A DNA stretch of 64,000 nt from Pseudomonas fluorescens (GTDB lineage Bacteria > Pseudomonadota > Gammaproteobacteria > Pseudomonadales > Pseudomonadaceae): NCBI RefSeq assembly GCF_902498185.1, contig NZ_CABVIX010000005.1:248001-312000 (forward strand), read 5' to 3'. Within the stretch, counting starts at the first letter, position 1. The number at the start of each line of letters is the position of its first letter. This document shows positions 53,493-63,543 of this stretch, piece by piece. A program made the translations under genes and the position numbers. The notes beneath the pieces are model-generated. The model was not told the DNA's origin and ran no database searches. It saw only the letters and a list, made by a program, of their open reading frames with translations.

Positions 53493-54400
53493 ACCTGCAC
53501 CTGACACACCTGACCCTTGCGTTGGCCCTTTGCGGGCTGCCGGCCGTGGCTGTTGCAGCGCAGCCCGTCACCGCCGTTGCCCACGCCGAGGCACCGCTGG
53601 TCCTGACCACGCTGCCGGTGACCCACAGCCTGGCCACCGCCCTGCTTGACGGCACATCGGTGCAGCTCAAGCGCGCCGCGCCAGCAAACCTTCCCGCCAC
53701 ACGTCAGCCGTCGTATTTCAGCGGACGCGGTGGTGCCAGTCTGCAGAAGGCCGCACTGCAGGCAGATGCCGTGATCGCCCTGCGCTCCATCTGGAAGGAC
53801 GACCCGCTGTACCCCATGGCTCGGCGCAGCAATATACGCATTGTCGAAATCGACGCCGCGCGCCCGGTGGATGGTGCGCTGTCGGGCATCGCTGTGCAGG
53901 GCGACAACGCCTTCTCCGCCTATCCGTGGATGAATCCCACCAACCTCGGGCGCATGGCTGACGTGCTGGCCAACGACCTGGAGCGCCTGGTCCCGGCCGA
54001 CAAGGTCCGGATCCAGAGCAACCTTGCAGGCATCAAGCGCCAGTTGCTGGAGCTTGCTTCGAGCAGCGAAACGCGCCTTGCCGAGGCTGACAACCTCAGT
54101 GTGGTGAGTCTCTCCGACCGCCTGGGTTACCTGGCAGGCGGTCTGAACCTGGACGTGGTCGACTCACCCTTGCCGCCCGAGGACAACTGGGACGATGCAG
54201 CCCTGAAGGCCTTGGGCGAGACGCTCAAGCAGCAGGATGTAGCGTTGGTGCTGCACCACCGCCAGCCGGAAGCTGCCGTGGCCAAGGTGATCGCAGCCGC
54301 CGGCGCCAGGCTGCTTGTGGTCGACAGCGAGGCACAAGACACCCTGGCCGGACTCAAAGCCAGTGTCGAGCAGGTAGTGGAGGCCTTGAGCCAGGGTTGA
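53489..54400 (+). CDS. fpvF: FpvF, second periplasmic binding protein of the ferripyoverdine system
   Basis: 303 residues, signal peptide about 1-24 (LTLALALCGLPAVAVAA). The fold follows the ZnuA/TroA type, but the usual metal-binding histidines are largely missing in the first half; only HHRQPEAAV near residue 255 keeps a His pair. In P. aeruginosa FpvF (PA2410) binds ferripyoverdine itself and presents it to the reductase, which fits this loss of metal ligands. It is the last gene of the operon, 12 bp from the convergent LysR gene. Confidence 0.9.
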   Translation: MNLHLTHLTLALALCGLPAVAVAAQPVTAVAHAEAPLVLTTLPVTHSLATALLDGTSVQLKRAAPANLPATRQPSYFSGRGGASLQKAALQADAVIALRSIWKDDPLYPMARRSNIRIVEIDAARPVDGALSGIAVQGDNAFSAYPWMNPTNLGRMADVLANDLERLVPADKVRIQSNLAGIKRQLLELASSSETRLAEADNLSVVSLSDRLGYLAGGLNLDVVDSPLPPEDNWDDAALKALGETLKQQDVALVLHHRQPEAAVAKVIAAAGARLLVVDSEAQDTLAGLKASVEQVVEALSQG

Positions 54401-54412
54401 ATCGCCTGTCTG

Positions 54413-55300
54413 TCACCCCTGGATTTCATGCGCTGCCAGCAGGCCCGTCAGCACTTCGGCCAACGCCTTGACCATGAGGTCGGCCGTTGGCCGGTGGACG
54501 ATCACGATCTCGTAGCTGTCCACGACCGGCAGGCCCTGCTCGCTTGCCAACACCCTATGCTCGCGGGTCGCCGCCCGCGGTGGCAGCAGGCTGATACCCA
54601 TGCCGTCCGCCACGGCGGCCTGGATACCGCTCATGCTTGAACTGGTGAAGCTGATCCGCCAGCGTCGGCCCATGCCCTCGATGGCGGTGATCATGTCATC
54701 GCGATAAAGGCCGCGCGGCGGGAAGGTGACCAAGGGGATGGGGTCGAGTTCGAAGGCCGGGGTCTTGGCGCTGTCGATCCATTGCAGCTGCTCTGGCCAG
54801 CAGCCGACCCCTTCGCGAGCATTGCGCTTTTGCTTCAGCAACACCAGGTCCAGCTCCCCATTGTCGTAGCTCTGGCTCAGGTCACGGCACAGGCCGCTGG
54901 TGACCTCAAGCTTGACCTGCGGATGCTCACGGCTGAAGGCCGACAAGGCATTGGTGGTCCGTCCACCGACGAAATCTTCCGGAACGCCGAGGCGCACCGT
55001 GATTCCCACCGTGGCACCTGCCAAGGCTTCGAGCATCTGGTCGTTGAGTGCGAGCATGTGACGGGCGTAGCCGAGTAGCGTCTGGCCTGCATCGGTAGGC
55101 AAGACGTCACGGTTGCCACGCAGCAGCAGGCGGTGGCCGACCATCTCCTCAAGACGCCGGACTTTCTGGCTGACGGTGGACTGGGTCGAGTGAAGGCGAG
55201 TTGCGGCAGTGGTGAAACTGCCGCAATCGGCTACGACGACGATCGCCCGGAGGAGATCGAGATCGAACAACGATCTATTTGCTTTGGCGATAGTGGCCAT
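54413..55300 (-). CDS. LysR-family regulator
   Basis: 295 residues. The N-terminal HTH (about 12-70) reads LLRAIVVVADCGSFTTAATR then STQSTVSQKVRRLEE; the effector domain starts near 95 (VGITVRLGVPEDFVGG). It is 53 bp downstream of pobA on the same strand and may be co-transcribed. The pobA regulator is more likely the divergent AraC gene, so this one's target is unknown. Confidence 0.87.
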   Translation of the reverse strand: MATIAKANRSLFDLDLLRAIVVVADCGSFTTAATRLHSTQSTVSQKVRRLEEMVGHRLLLRGNRDVLPTDAGQTLLGYARHMLALNDQMLEALAGATVGITVRLGVPEDFVGGRTTNALSAFSREHPQVKLEVTSGLCRDLSQSYDNGELDLVLLKQKRNAREGVGCWPEQLQWIDSAKTPAFELDPIPLVTFPPRGLYRDDMITAIEGMGRRWRISFTSSSMSGIQAAVADGMGISLLPPRAATREHRVLASEQGLPVVDSYEIVIVHRPTADLMVKALAEVLTGLLAAHEIQG

Positions 55301-55353
55301 GGCGGTATTCAGGGCTTGAATGATTGCGCCGGTTCTAGCACAAGAGGCCGTTC

Positions 55354-57588
<2,235 letters not shown>

Positions 57589-57603
57589 TCCACCGCGCAG
57601 ACC

Positions 57604-57629
57604 GCTGCTTGACGTATACGTCAAGCAGC
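57604..57629. promoter_or_regulatory. 26-bp perfect palindrome, probable LiuR operator
   Basis: The core TTGACGTATACGTCAA (57609-57624) is extended symmetrically by 5 bp on each side, all 13 pairs matching. It lies 37-62 bp upstream of the liuR start. LiuR-type MerR regulators bind palindromes of the form TTGACGTnnACGTCAA or close to it. Confidence 0.75.
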
Positions 57630-57665
57630 CAGTAGCTTAGCCTCATGACCCCTTCGAGCCTGAGC

Positions 57666-58067
57666 ATGAGCAGCCAGACCTACAGCATTTCCGACCTTTC
57701 ACGCGAACTCGACATCACCACCCGCGCCATTCGTTTCTACGAAGAACAGGGTCTGGTAAGCCCGGAGCGCCGGGGATTGGAACGAATCTACTCGGCACGC
57801 GACAAGGTCAGCCTGAAGTTGATCCTGCGCGGCAAGCGCATCGGCTTTTCCCTGGCCGAATGTCGCGAGCTGATCGAGCTCTACGACCCCAGCAGCGGCA
57901 ATCTCAAGCAACTGCACAGCATGCTTGCCAAGATTGTCGAGCGCCGCGTCCAGCTCCAACAGCAACTGCTCGACATCCAGCAGATGCAGCTGGAACTGGA
58001 CACCGCCCAGGAGCGCTGCGAGCAGGCGTTGGCCGCCACGCTGGACAATCAGAACAACAACCGTTGA
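57666..58067 (+). CDS. liuR: MerR-family regulator LiuR
   Basis: 133 residues from ATG 57666 (ATG 57645 is an alternative). MerR HTH at the N-terminus (YSISDLSRELDITTRAIRFYEEQGLVSPERR) and a C-terminal antiparallel coiled coil (KIVERRVQLQQQLLDIQQMQ). LiuR controls leucine/isovalerate degradation. Only one liu-pathway gene (HMG-CoA lyase) follows here; the isovaleryl-CoA and methylcrotonyl-CoA genes must be elsewhere. A perfect palindromic operator lies just upstream, so autoregulation is likely. Confidence 0.88.
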   Translation: MSSQTYSISDLSRELDITTRAIRFYEEQGLVSPERRGLERIYSARDKVSLKLILRGKRIGFSLAECRELIELYDPSSGNLKQLHSMLAKIVERRVQLQQQLLDIQQMQLELDTAQERCEQALAATLDNQNNNR

Positions 58068-58088
58068 ACCGCCACAGGAAGCCCCGCC

Positions 58089-58988
58089 ATGTCACTGCCT
58101 GAAACAGTCCGCCTGGTCGAAGTCGGCCCACGCGACGGCCTGCAGAACGAAGCCCAGCCTATCAGCGTCGCGGACAAGGTCCGACTGGTGGACGACCTCA
58201 GCGAGGCGGGTCTGTCCTATATCGAAGTGGGGAGTTTCGTGTCCCCCAAGTGGGTGCCGCAGATGGCTGGGTCCGCCGAGGTGTTCGCTGGCATCGTGCA
58301 GCGTCCGGGAGTGACATACGCAGCCCTTGCGCCCAACCTGCGTGGTTTCGAAGACGCACTGGCCGCCGGTGTCAAGGAGGTGGCGGTGTTCGCTGCGGCT
58401 TCCGAGGCTTTCTCCCAGCGCAATATCAACTGTTCGATCAGCGAGAGCCTCAAGCGTTTCGAGCCGATCATGCAGGAGGCCCGTGCCCAGGGCGTGCGGG
58501 TGCGAGGTTACGTGTCCTGCGTGCTGGGCTGTCCCTATGAGGGCCAGGTGCGTGCCGAGCAGGTGACCCCGGTGGCGCGCGCCCTGTTCGACATGGGCTG
58601 TTATGAGGTGTCGCTGGGCGACACCATCGGCGCAGGTACGGCGGGGGACACGCGCCGACTGTTCGAGGTGGTGTCCAGGGAAGTACCGCGTGAAGCGTTG
58701 GCCGGGCATTTCCACGACACCTACGGACAGGCGCTGGCCAACGTCTATGCCAGTTTGCTGGAGGGTATACAGGTGTTCGACAGTTCGGTGGCAGGCCTTG
58801 GCGGCTGCCCGTATGCAAAGGGCGCCACCGGCAATGTCGCTACCGAGGACGTGCTTTACCTGCTGCAAGGCCTGGGCATCGAGACCGGTATCGACCTGGA
58901 CCGCCTGATCGCCGCCGGCCAACGCATCAGTGGCGTGCTGGGCCGCGCCAATGGCTCGCGGGTTGCACGCGCCCGCACGGCGCAATGA
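58089..58988 (+). CDS. mvaB: Hydroxymethylglutaryl-CoA lyase
   Basis: 299 residues, standard length. TIM-barrel lyase that splits HMG-CoA into acetoacetate and acetyl-CoA, the last step of leucine breakdown. Catalytic Arg15/Asp16 in EVGPRDGLQNE, metal His pair in GHFHDTYGQALAN, and the signature AGLGGCPYAKGATGN with the reactive Cys. It follows liuR by 21 bp and is surely in the same operon (liuE in liu nomenclature). The crcY small-RNA locus lies downstream. Confidence 0.94.
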   Translation: MSLPETVRLVEVGPRDGLQNEAQPISVADKVRLVDDLSEAGLSYIEVGSFVSPKWVPQMAGSAEVFAGIVQRPGVTYAALAPNLRGFEDALAAGVKEVAVFAAASEAFSQRNINCSISESLKRFEPIMQEARAQGVRVRGYVSCVLGCPYEGQVRAEQVTPVARALFDMGCYEVSLGDTIGAGTAGDTRRLFEVVSREVPREALAGHFHDTYGQALANVYASLLEGIQVFDSSVAGLGGCPYAKGATGNVATEDVLYLLQGLGIETGIDLDRLIAAGQRISGVLGRANGSRVARARTAQ

Positions 58989-59020
58989 CCGCACATTTGT
59001 CACAAGGGTGTGGGCCCGGG

Positions 59021-59061
59021 TGTTACCGCGTTCACACCCTGATGCAAAAAAACGGGTAACA
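59021..59061. promoter_or_regulatory. Candidate CbrB activator half-sites upstream of crcY
   Basis: TGTTAC (59021-59026) and GTAACA (59056-59061) in inverted orientation, 29 bp between. They are centred about 130 bp upstream of the predicted crcY start, a usual place for enhancer sites of a sigma-54 activator. CbrB is known to use TGTTAC/GTAACA elements. An unrelated hairpin (AGGGTGTG / CACACCCT, 59005-59040) overlaps and may end the mvaB transcript. Confidence 0.5.
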
Positions 59062-59142
59062 CGGAAACGATTCCTCGGAAACCCGGTCACCCTGACCGCG
59101 CCAAAAAACCTAACCTACTGATTTAAAACGAAATAAAAAACC

Positions 59143-59158
59143 TGGCACGACACCTGCT
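59143..59158 (+). promoter_or_regulatory. crcY: Sigma-54 promoter of crcY
   Basis: TGGCACGACACCTGCT matches the -24/-12 consensus TGGCACGnnnnTTGCW with one change; GG (59144-59145) and GC (59156-59157) are spaced 12 bp start to start as required. It predicts transcription from about 59168. Confidence 0.8.
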
Positions 59159-59167
59159 ATATCTTTG

Positions 59168-59521
59168 GTACAACAACAACAAAAATGCGATAACCAATAA
59201 AAACAACATGTACCGGCTCTGACATAACAAGAACAAAACGGCAGAGACGCAGCTAACAGATTTTTTTGAAGTGGATGTGCTTTTCCGGGCTTGCCCGCAA
59301 CCTGACAGAGAACGATAAAACTACCTCAAGGTAGCGGCGGTCACGGTTGGATCAGCGATGATGAAGGCAGATCAGCGCGCAAAAAAATACGTTTGCTCTT
59401 GGCCCCGCATGGGGGCCGTTCGCAGCACCGAGGCAAAGGTCGCCAATAACAACAACAGGCCCGTCTCCAATAATAAAAAAGAGCAAGCAGCAATACTTTG
59501 AGGGGAGCCCAGGCTCCCCTC
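59168..59521 (+). ncRNA. crcY: CrcY small RNA (Hfq/Crc-sequestering regulator)
   Basis: A 350-nt, gene-free stretch between mvaB and mgtC, the known location of crcY in P. putida. It carries five A-rich AAnAAnAA clusters: 59170-59185, 59197-59208, 59226-59238 (AACAAGAACAAAA), 59444-59457 and 59468-59480. They are separated by hairpins (for example CCGGGC-TT-GCCCG near 59285-59297) and end in a GC-rich stem. CrcY and its sister CrcZ titrate Hfq/Crc when CbrAB is active and so relieve catabolite repression. The 5' end is inferred from the sigma-54 promoter and the 3' end from the last hairpin. Confidence 0.85.
59500..59521 (+). terminator. 3'-end hairpin of crcY, overlapping the mgtC stop codon
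   Basis: GAGGGGAGCC / GGCTCCCCTC stem around a CA loop. The right arm covers two bases of the mgtC stop triplet (59520-59522). No T-run follows on either strand, so termination efficiency is uncertain. Confidence 0.6.
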
Positions 59522-60065
59522 AGTGCTTCCCGCCCTCCTCGTTTCTCTTCCCGCTGTCCTCGGTGTCCTCGCTTTCCACCTTCTCCACCTTGTCCACCAC
59601 CCATGGCATGGTGTTGAGCACCAGCAGCGCCAATATCGTGCTGATCAGCGCCGTGGCCTCACGACCCATACCGGCGGCAACGCCAATGGCGGCCGTCATC
59701 CACAGGCCCGCAGCCGTGGTCAGTCCCTTGACGTGACCGACCTCGATCCCGTTGCCCTTGAGAATGGTCCCGGCTCCCAGAAACCCGATCCCCGCGACAA
59801 TGCCCTGGATCACCCGGCTCAGCGCGTCCTCCTCGGCACCGGCCATGCCGGGTGCCAGGACGAACAGAGCAGCGCCCATCGCCACAAGCATGTGCGTGCG
59901 CACGCCAGCCGCCTTGCCCTTGCGTTCGCGCTCGAAACCCAGGACCGCCCCCAGCACTGCCGCCATCAGCAAACGCACGGTGATCTGCGTCAATTGACGT
60001 TCATCGGTGATATCGGCGAACTCGGCCTGCATTGTCAGCAGGACCGTTTCCCACCAAGGCTCCAT
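59520..60065 (-). CDS. mgtC: MgtC/SapB-family membrane protein
   Basis: 181 residues. Four hydrophobic helices (about 28-46, 58-76, 85-105, 110-150) with the family block AVLGAVLGFERERKGKAAGVRTHMLV. Then GIGFLGAGTILKGN and GLTTAAGLWMTAAIGVAAG follow. The C-terminal cytoplasmic tail is very acidic (KVEKVESEDTEDSGKRNEEG) and short. MgtC in other bacteria helps survival at low Mg2+ or inhibits ATP synthase. ATG 60065 has AGGAGGTG upstream. Confidence 0.9.
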   Translation of the reverse strand: MEPWWETVLLTMQAEFADITDERQLTQITVRLLMAAVLGAVLGFERERKGKAAGVRTHMLVAMGAALFVLAPGMAGAEEDALSRVIQGIVAGIGFLGAGTILKGNGIEVGHVKGLTTAAGLWMTAAIGVAAGMGREATALISTILALLVLNTMPWVVDKVEKVESEDTEDSGKRNEEGGKH

Positions 60066-60204
60066 GGCCACCTCCTGGAAAGTTAGGGATAAGCGATGGA
60101 CCCTGCCGCAGCCCACGAGTGCAATTGACACCACCGAGCGGGCCAATGGAGCTAGCGCAGCCTGGGCGCGGTCACAACTGCACAACCATCAAGAGGATGC
60201 CCCC

Positions 60205-60444
60205 ATGCCCGTGGAAGTCGATGAAACCCGCCAACGCTGTACCCTGATCGGTGACAAGATCCGCATCGAAGGCACCGGCCCCGAAGTCGAGATCTTCACC
60301 GACGAACAATTGCGCATGTCGGTCGCGGTGCTGGCCGGTGAGCGCTTTCCCATCACGGAGGCCGAAGCCGATGCGCTGACGGTTGCAGGCGCCGTCGACA
60401 GCCGCAAGCACCTCAAGGCCAGTGAACCCGGCTCGGTGATCTGA
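60205..60444 (+). CDS. DUF3203-like small protein
   Basis: 79 residues starting MPVEVDETRQRCTLIGDKIR, with AGAGG before the ATG. Soluble; beta-rich N-terminal half and a C-terminal helix (ITEAEADALTVAGAVDSRKH). It resembles the Pseudomonas-specific DUF3203 family, of unknown function. The identification is by memory of the family pattern and is moderate. Divergent from mgtC (139 bp). Confidence 0.6.
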   Translation: MPVEVDETRQRCTLIGDKIRIEGTGPEVEIFTDEQLRMSVAVLAGERFPITEAEADALTVAGAVDSRKHLKASEPGSVI

Positions 60445-60599
60445 GGCCGGTGAAACGCTCGTCACCCATCTGATATGGCGTTTGCCATGCAATCTGAGCC
60501 TGTGCTGCAAACAGGTTGGAGGCCATAGTGGGCGGGCCCGAGTGATCGCTGAAAGCCGATCCCTTACACTGCCTGTCCACTCTGCCTGCCTGAGCCGCG

Positions 60600-62009
60600 A
60601 TGAAACGCTACGAACGATTTGCCGATGACATCGCCGAACTGATCCGCTCCGGCGTGCTGGGCCCAGGCCAGCGCGTGCCGTCGGTGCGCTACGCCAGCCA
60701 GACGCATGGCGTCAGTCCGTCCACGGTTTTCCAGGCGTACTACCTGCTTGAGCGCCGGGGACTGATCCGAGCGCGGCCACGCTCCGGATATTTCGTGAAT
60801 GCCCACGCGCCTCGCCAGTTCAACGAGCCGCAACAGCTCGAGCCGGCGAGCGAGTCCACCGATGTCGATGTCAGCGACCTGGTGTTCTCGATACTCGACT
60901 CGATCAAGGACCCTCACACGGTACCCTTCGGCTCGGCTTTTCCCAGTCCTGCGCTGTTTCCGCTACAACGCCTGGCCCGCTCCCTGGCCAGTGCGAGCCG
61001 CGCCATGGACCCGCGCATGGTGGTCACCGACCTGTCACCCGGCAACCCGCAACTGCGCCGGCAGATTGCCCTGCGCTATATGGTCGGCGGGTTGATGCTG
61101 CCCATGGAAGAGCTGCTGATCACCAATGGTGCCCTCGAAGCCCTGAACCTGTGCCTGCAGGCAGTCACCGAGCCCGGTGACCTTGTGGCCATCGAGGCCC
61201 CGGCGTTCTATGCCTGCCTGCAAGTGCTCGAACGGCTCAAGCTCAAGGCGGTGGAAATTCCCGTACACCCCCGTGAAGGCATGGACCTCGGCGTGCTGGC
61301 TCAGACCCTGGACAAGCACCCTATCAAGGCCGTGTGGTGCATGACCAATTTCCAGAACCCGCTGGGCGCGAGCATGCCGGAGGATAACAAGCGGCAACTG
61401 GTGGAACTGTTGCGTCGTCACCAGGTACCTCTGATCGAAGACGATGTCTACGCCGAGCTGTACTACGCCCAGCAGGCGCCCAAGCCAGCCAAGGCGTTCG
61501 ATACCGAAGGGCTGGTGATGCACTGCGGATCATTTTCCAAGAGCCTGGCGCCCGGCTATCGCGTCGGCTGGGTCGCCGCCGGGCGCTTCGCACAGAAAGT
61601 CGAGCGTCTCAAGCTGATGACCTCGTTATGCGTCTCGATGCCCGCCCAGGCCGCGATTGCCGACTACCTCCAGCACGGCGGTTACGACCGGCACCTGCGA
61701 AAGCTGCGCTATGCCCTCGAAGGCCAACAGGCAGCGATGCTCGCCGCCATCGACCGCCATTTCCCGTCCCAGACCCGCGTCAGCCAGCCCTCGGGGGGTT
61801 ACTTCCTGTGGCTGGAGCTGCCCGGGCACATCGACTCGCTCAAACTGTTCCAGCTGGCATTGGCCCAAGGCGTCAGCATCGCCCCCGGCCCGATCTTCTC
61901 GCCTGCCCGACGCTTCGGCAACTGCATCCGCCTCAACTACGGCACACCCTGGAGCGACAGCTTCGAAGACGCCATGTACACCCTGGGGCGAATAGTGCAT
62001 TCATTCTGA
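60600..62009 (+). CDS. MocR-type GntR regulator with aminotransferase domain
   Basis: 469 residues. Winged helix at about 1-70 (YERFADDIAELIRSGVLGPGQRVPSVR; GVSPSTVFQAYYLLERRGLI), then a fold-type I aminotransferase domain with the PLP lysine in GSFSKSLAPGYRVGW and NPLGASM binding region. MocR proteins sense PLP-linked amino compounds and often control transporter genes. The convergent neighbour is an EmrB-type pump; the true target is unknown. Confidence 0.9.
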   Translation: MKRYERFADDIAELIRSGVLGPGQRVPSVRYASQTHGVSPSTVFQAYYLLERRGLIRARPRSGYFVNAHAPRQFNEPQQLEPASESTDVDVSDLVFSILDSIKDPHTVPFGSAFPSPALFPLQRLARSLASASRAMDPRMVVTDLSPGNPQLRRQIALRYMVGGLMLPMEELLITNGALEALNLCLQAVTEPGDLVAIEAPAFYACLQVLERLKLKAVEIPVHPREGMDLGVLAQTLDKHPIKAVWCMTNFQNPLGASMPEDNKRQLVELLRRHQVPLIEDDVYAELYYAQQAPKPAKAFDTEGLVMHCGSFSKSLAPGYRVGWVAAGRFAQKVERLKLMTSLCVSMPAQAAIADYLQHGGYDRHLRKLRYALEGQQAAMLAAIDRHFPSQTRVSQPSGGYFLWLELPGHIDSLKLFQLALAQGVSIAPGPIFSPARRFGNCIRLNYGTPWSDSFEDAMYTLGRIVHSF

Positions 62010-62013
62010 GCCG

Positions 62014-63543
62014 CTAGTGCCCCGCCGAAGCCGGCCCCGCCTTGGCCGTGAACGGCGGCTTCGCAAACCACACTAGAACGATCAGCCCCGCAAACACCCA
62101 GGTCATCAGCGTGAAATAGTCCACCGTGGACATCATGTACGCCTGCCCATTGACGATCTGCTCCAGCTGCGCATAGCTCTGCGGATTAGCCCCACCGAGC
62201 TGTTCCAGCGTGTGCCGCGTAGCCGGGTCGAACTCACTGATGTGCTCGCTGAGGTAAGCATGATGCTGGTCAGCACGGCGGATCCAGATCCAGGTCGTCA
62301 GCGATGCCGCGAAACTGCCGCCCAGCGTACGCAGGAACGTCGCCAGGCCCGAGCCATCGGCAATTTGCTGCGGCGGCAGGTCCGACAACAGGATGCTCAG
62401 CGTCGGCATGAAGAACAGCGCCACCCCAATCCCCATGAACAGCTGCACCAGAGCGATATGCTGGAAGTCCACTTCGCTGGTGAAGCCCGCGCGCATGTAG
62501 CAGCTGGTACCGATGGCCAGAAATGCCAGGCCCGCCAGCAAGCGCAGGTCGACGCGATGAGCGTACTTGCCGACAAAGGGCGACATCAGCACCGGCAGCA
62601 GCCCGATCGGTGCCACCGCCAGGCCCGCCCAGGTTGCGGTGTAGCCCATTTGCGTCTGCAGCCACTGCGGCAGGATCAGGTTGATCCCGAAAAAGCCCGC
62701 ATACCCACCGACCAGCACCAGCGTGCCAATACGGAAGTTGCGGTAAGCGAACAGCCGCAGGTTCACCACGGGGTGCTTGTCGGTCAGTTCCCAGATCACG
62801 AAGATGGCCAGGAACACCACCGATATCAGGCTGCCGCCGATGATGAACGACGACTCGAACCAGTCCAGGTCGTTACCCTTGTCGAGCACCACCTGCAACG
62901 CACCGACGCCGATGATCAGGCTCACCAGGCCAACGTAGTCCATCGGTTGGCGGCTGGTGGTGACCGGCCTGTCTCGCATCTGCTGGCGCACCACGGCGGC
63001 GGCGAACAGACCAATCGGCACATTGATGAAGAAAATCCAGGGCCAGCTGTAGCTGTCGGTGATCCAGCCGCCGAGTATCGGCCCGGCAATCGGCGCCACC
63101 ACCGTGACCATGGCCAGCAACGCCAGGGCCATGCCCCGCTTGGCAGGGGGATAGACCGCGATCAGCAGCGTCTGCGTCATTGGGTACAGCGGCCCGGCGA
63201 CCACACCCTGCAGGATTCGAAAGCCCACCAGTTCCGGCATCGACTGGGCGATGCCGCACAGGAACGAGGCCATCACGAACAGCAGCGTGGCCCAGATGAA
63301 CAGTTTCACCTCGCCGAAACGCCGGCTCAACCACCCGGTCAACGGCAAGGCGATGGCGTTGCTCACGGCAAACGAGGTGATGACCCAGGTGCCCTGCTCA
63401 TAGCTGACCCCCAGGTTGCCGGAAATGGTCGGCAAGGCAACGTTGGCGATGGTGGTGTCGAGCACCTGCATGAACGTCGCCAGTGACAGGCCGATGGTCG
63501 TCAGCAGCAGGCTCGGCGGGGTGAACTGGGCTTTGTCGGTCAT
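62014..63543 (-). CDS. emrB: DHA2-family MFS drug exporter (EmrB/QacA type)
   Basis: 509-residue, 14-helix drug/proton antiporter. Motif D1 in the first helix (LATFMQVLDTTIANVALPTI), motif A (GWLSRRFGEVKLFIW) and the antiporter motif C (LAMVTVVAPIAGPILGGWI) are typical of EmrB. It overlaps by 4 bp the upstream adaptor gene, so the two form an EmrAB-type tripartite pump with an outer-membrane factor from elsewhere or upstream. Confidence 0.9.
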   Translation of the reverse strand: MTDKAQFTPPSLLLTTIGLSLATFMQVLDTTIANVALPTISGNLGVSYEQGTWVITSFAVSNAIALPLTGWLSRRFGEVKLFIWATLLFVMASFLCGIAQSMPELVGFRILQGVVAGPLYPMTQTLLIAVYPPAKRGMALALLAMVTVVAPIAGPILGGWITDSYSWPWIFFINVPIGLFAAAVVRQQMRDRPVTTSRQPMDYVGLVSLIIGVGALQVVLDKGNDLDWFESSFIIGGSLISVVFLAIFVIWELTDKHPVVNLRLFAYRNFRIGTLVLVGGYAGFFGINLILPQWLQTQMGYTATWAGLAVAPIGLLPVLMSPFVGKYAHRVDLRLLAGLAFLAIGTSCYMRAGFTSEVDFQHIALVQLFMGIGVALFFMPTLSILLSDLPPQQIADGSGLATFLRTLGGSFAASLTTWIWIRRADQHHAYLSEHISEFDPATRHTLEQLGGANPQSYAQLEQIVNGQAYMMSTVDYFTLMTWVFAGLIVLVWFAKPPFTAKAGPASAGH

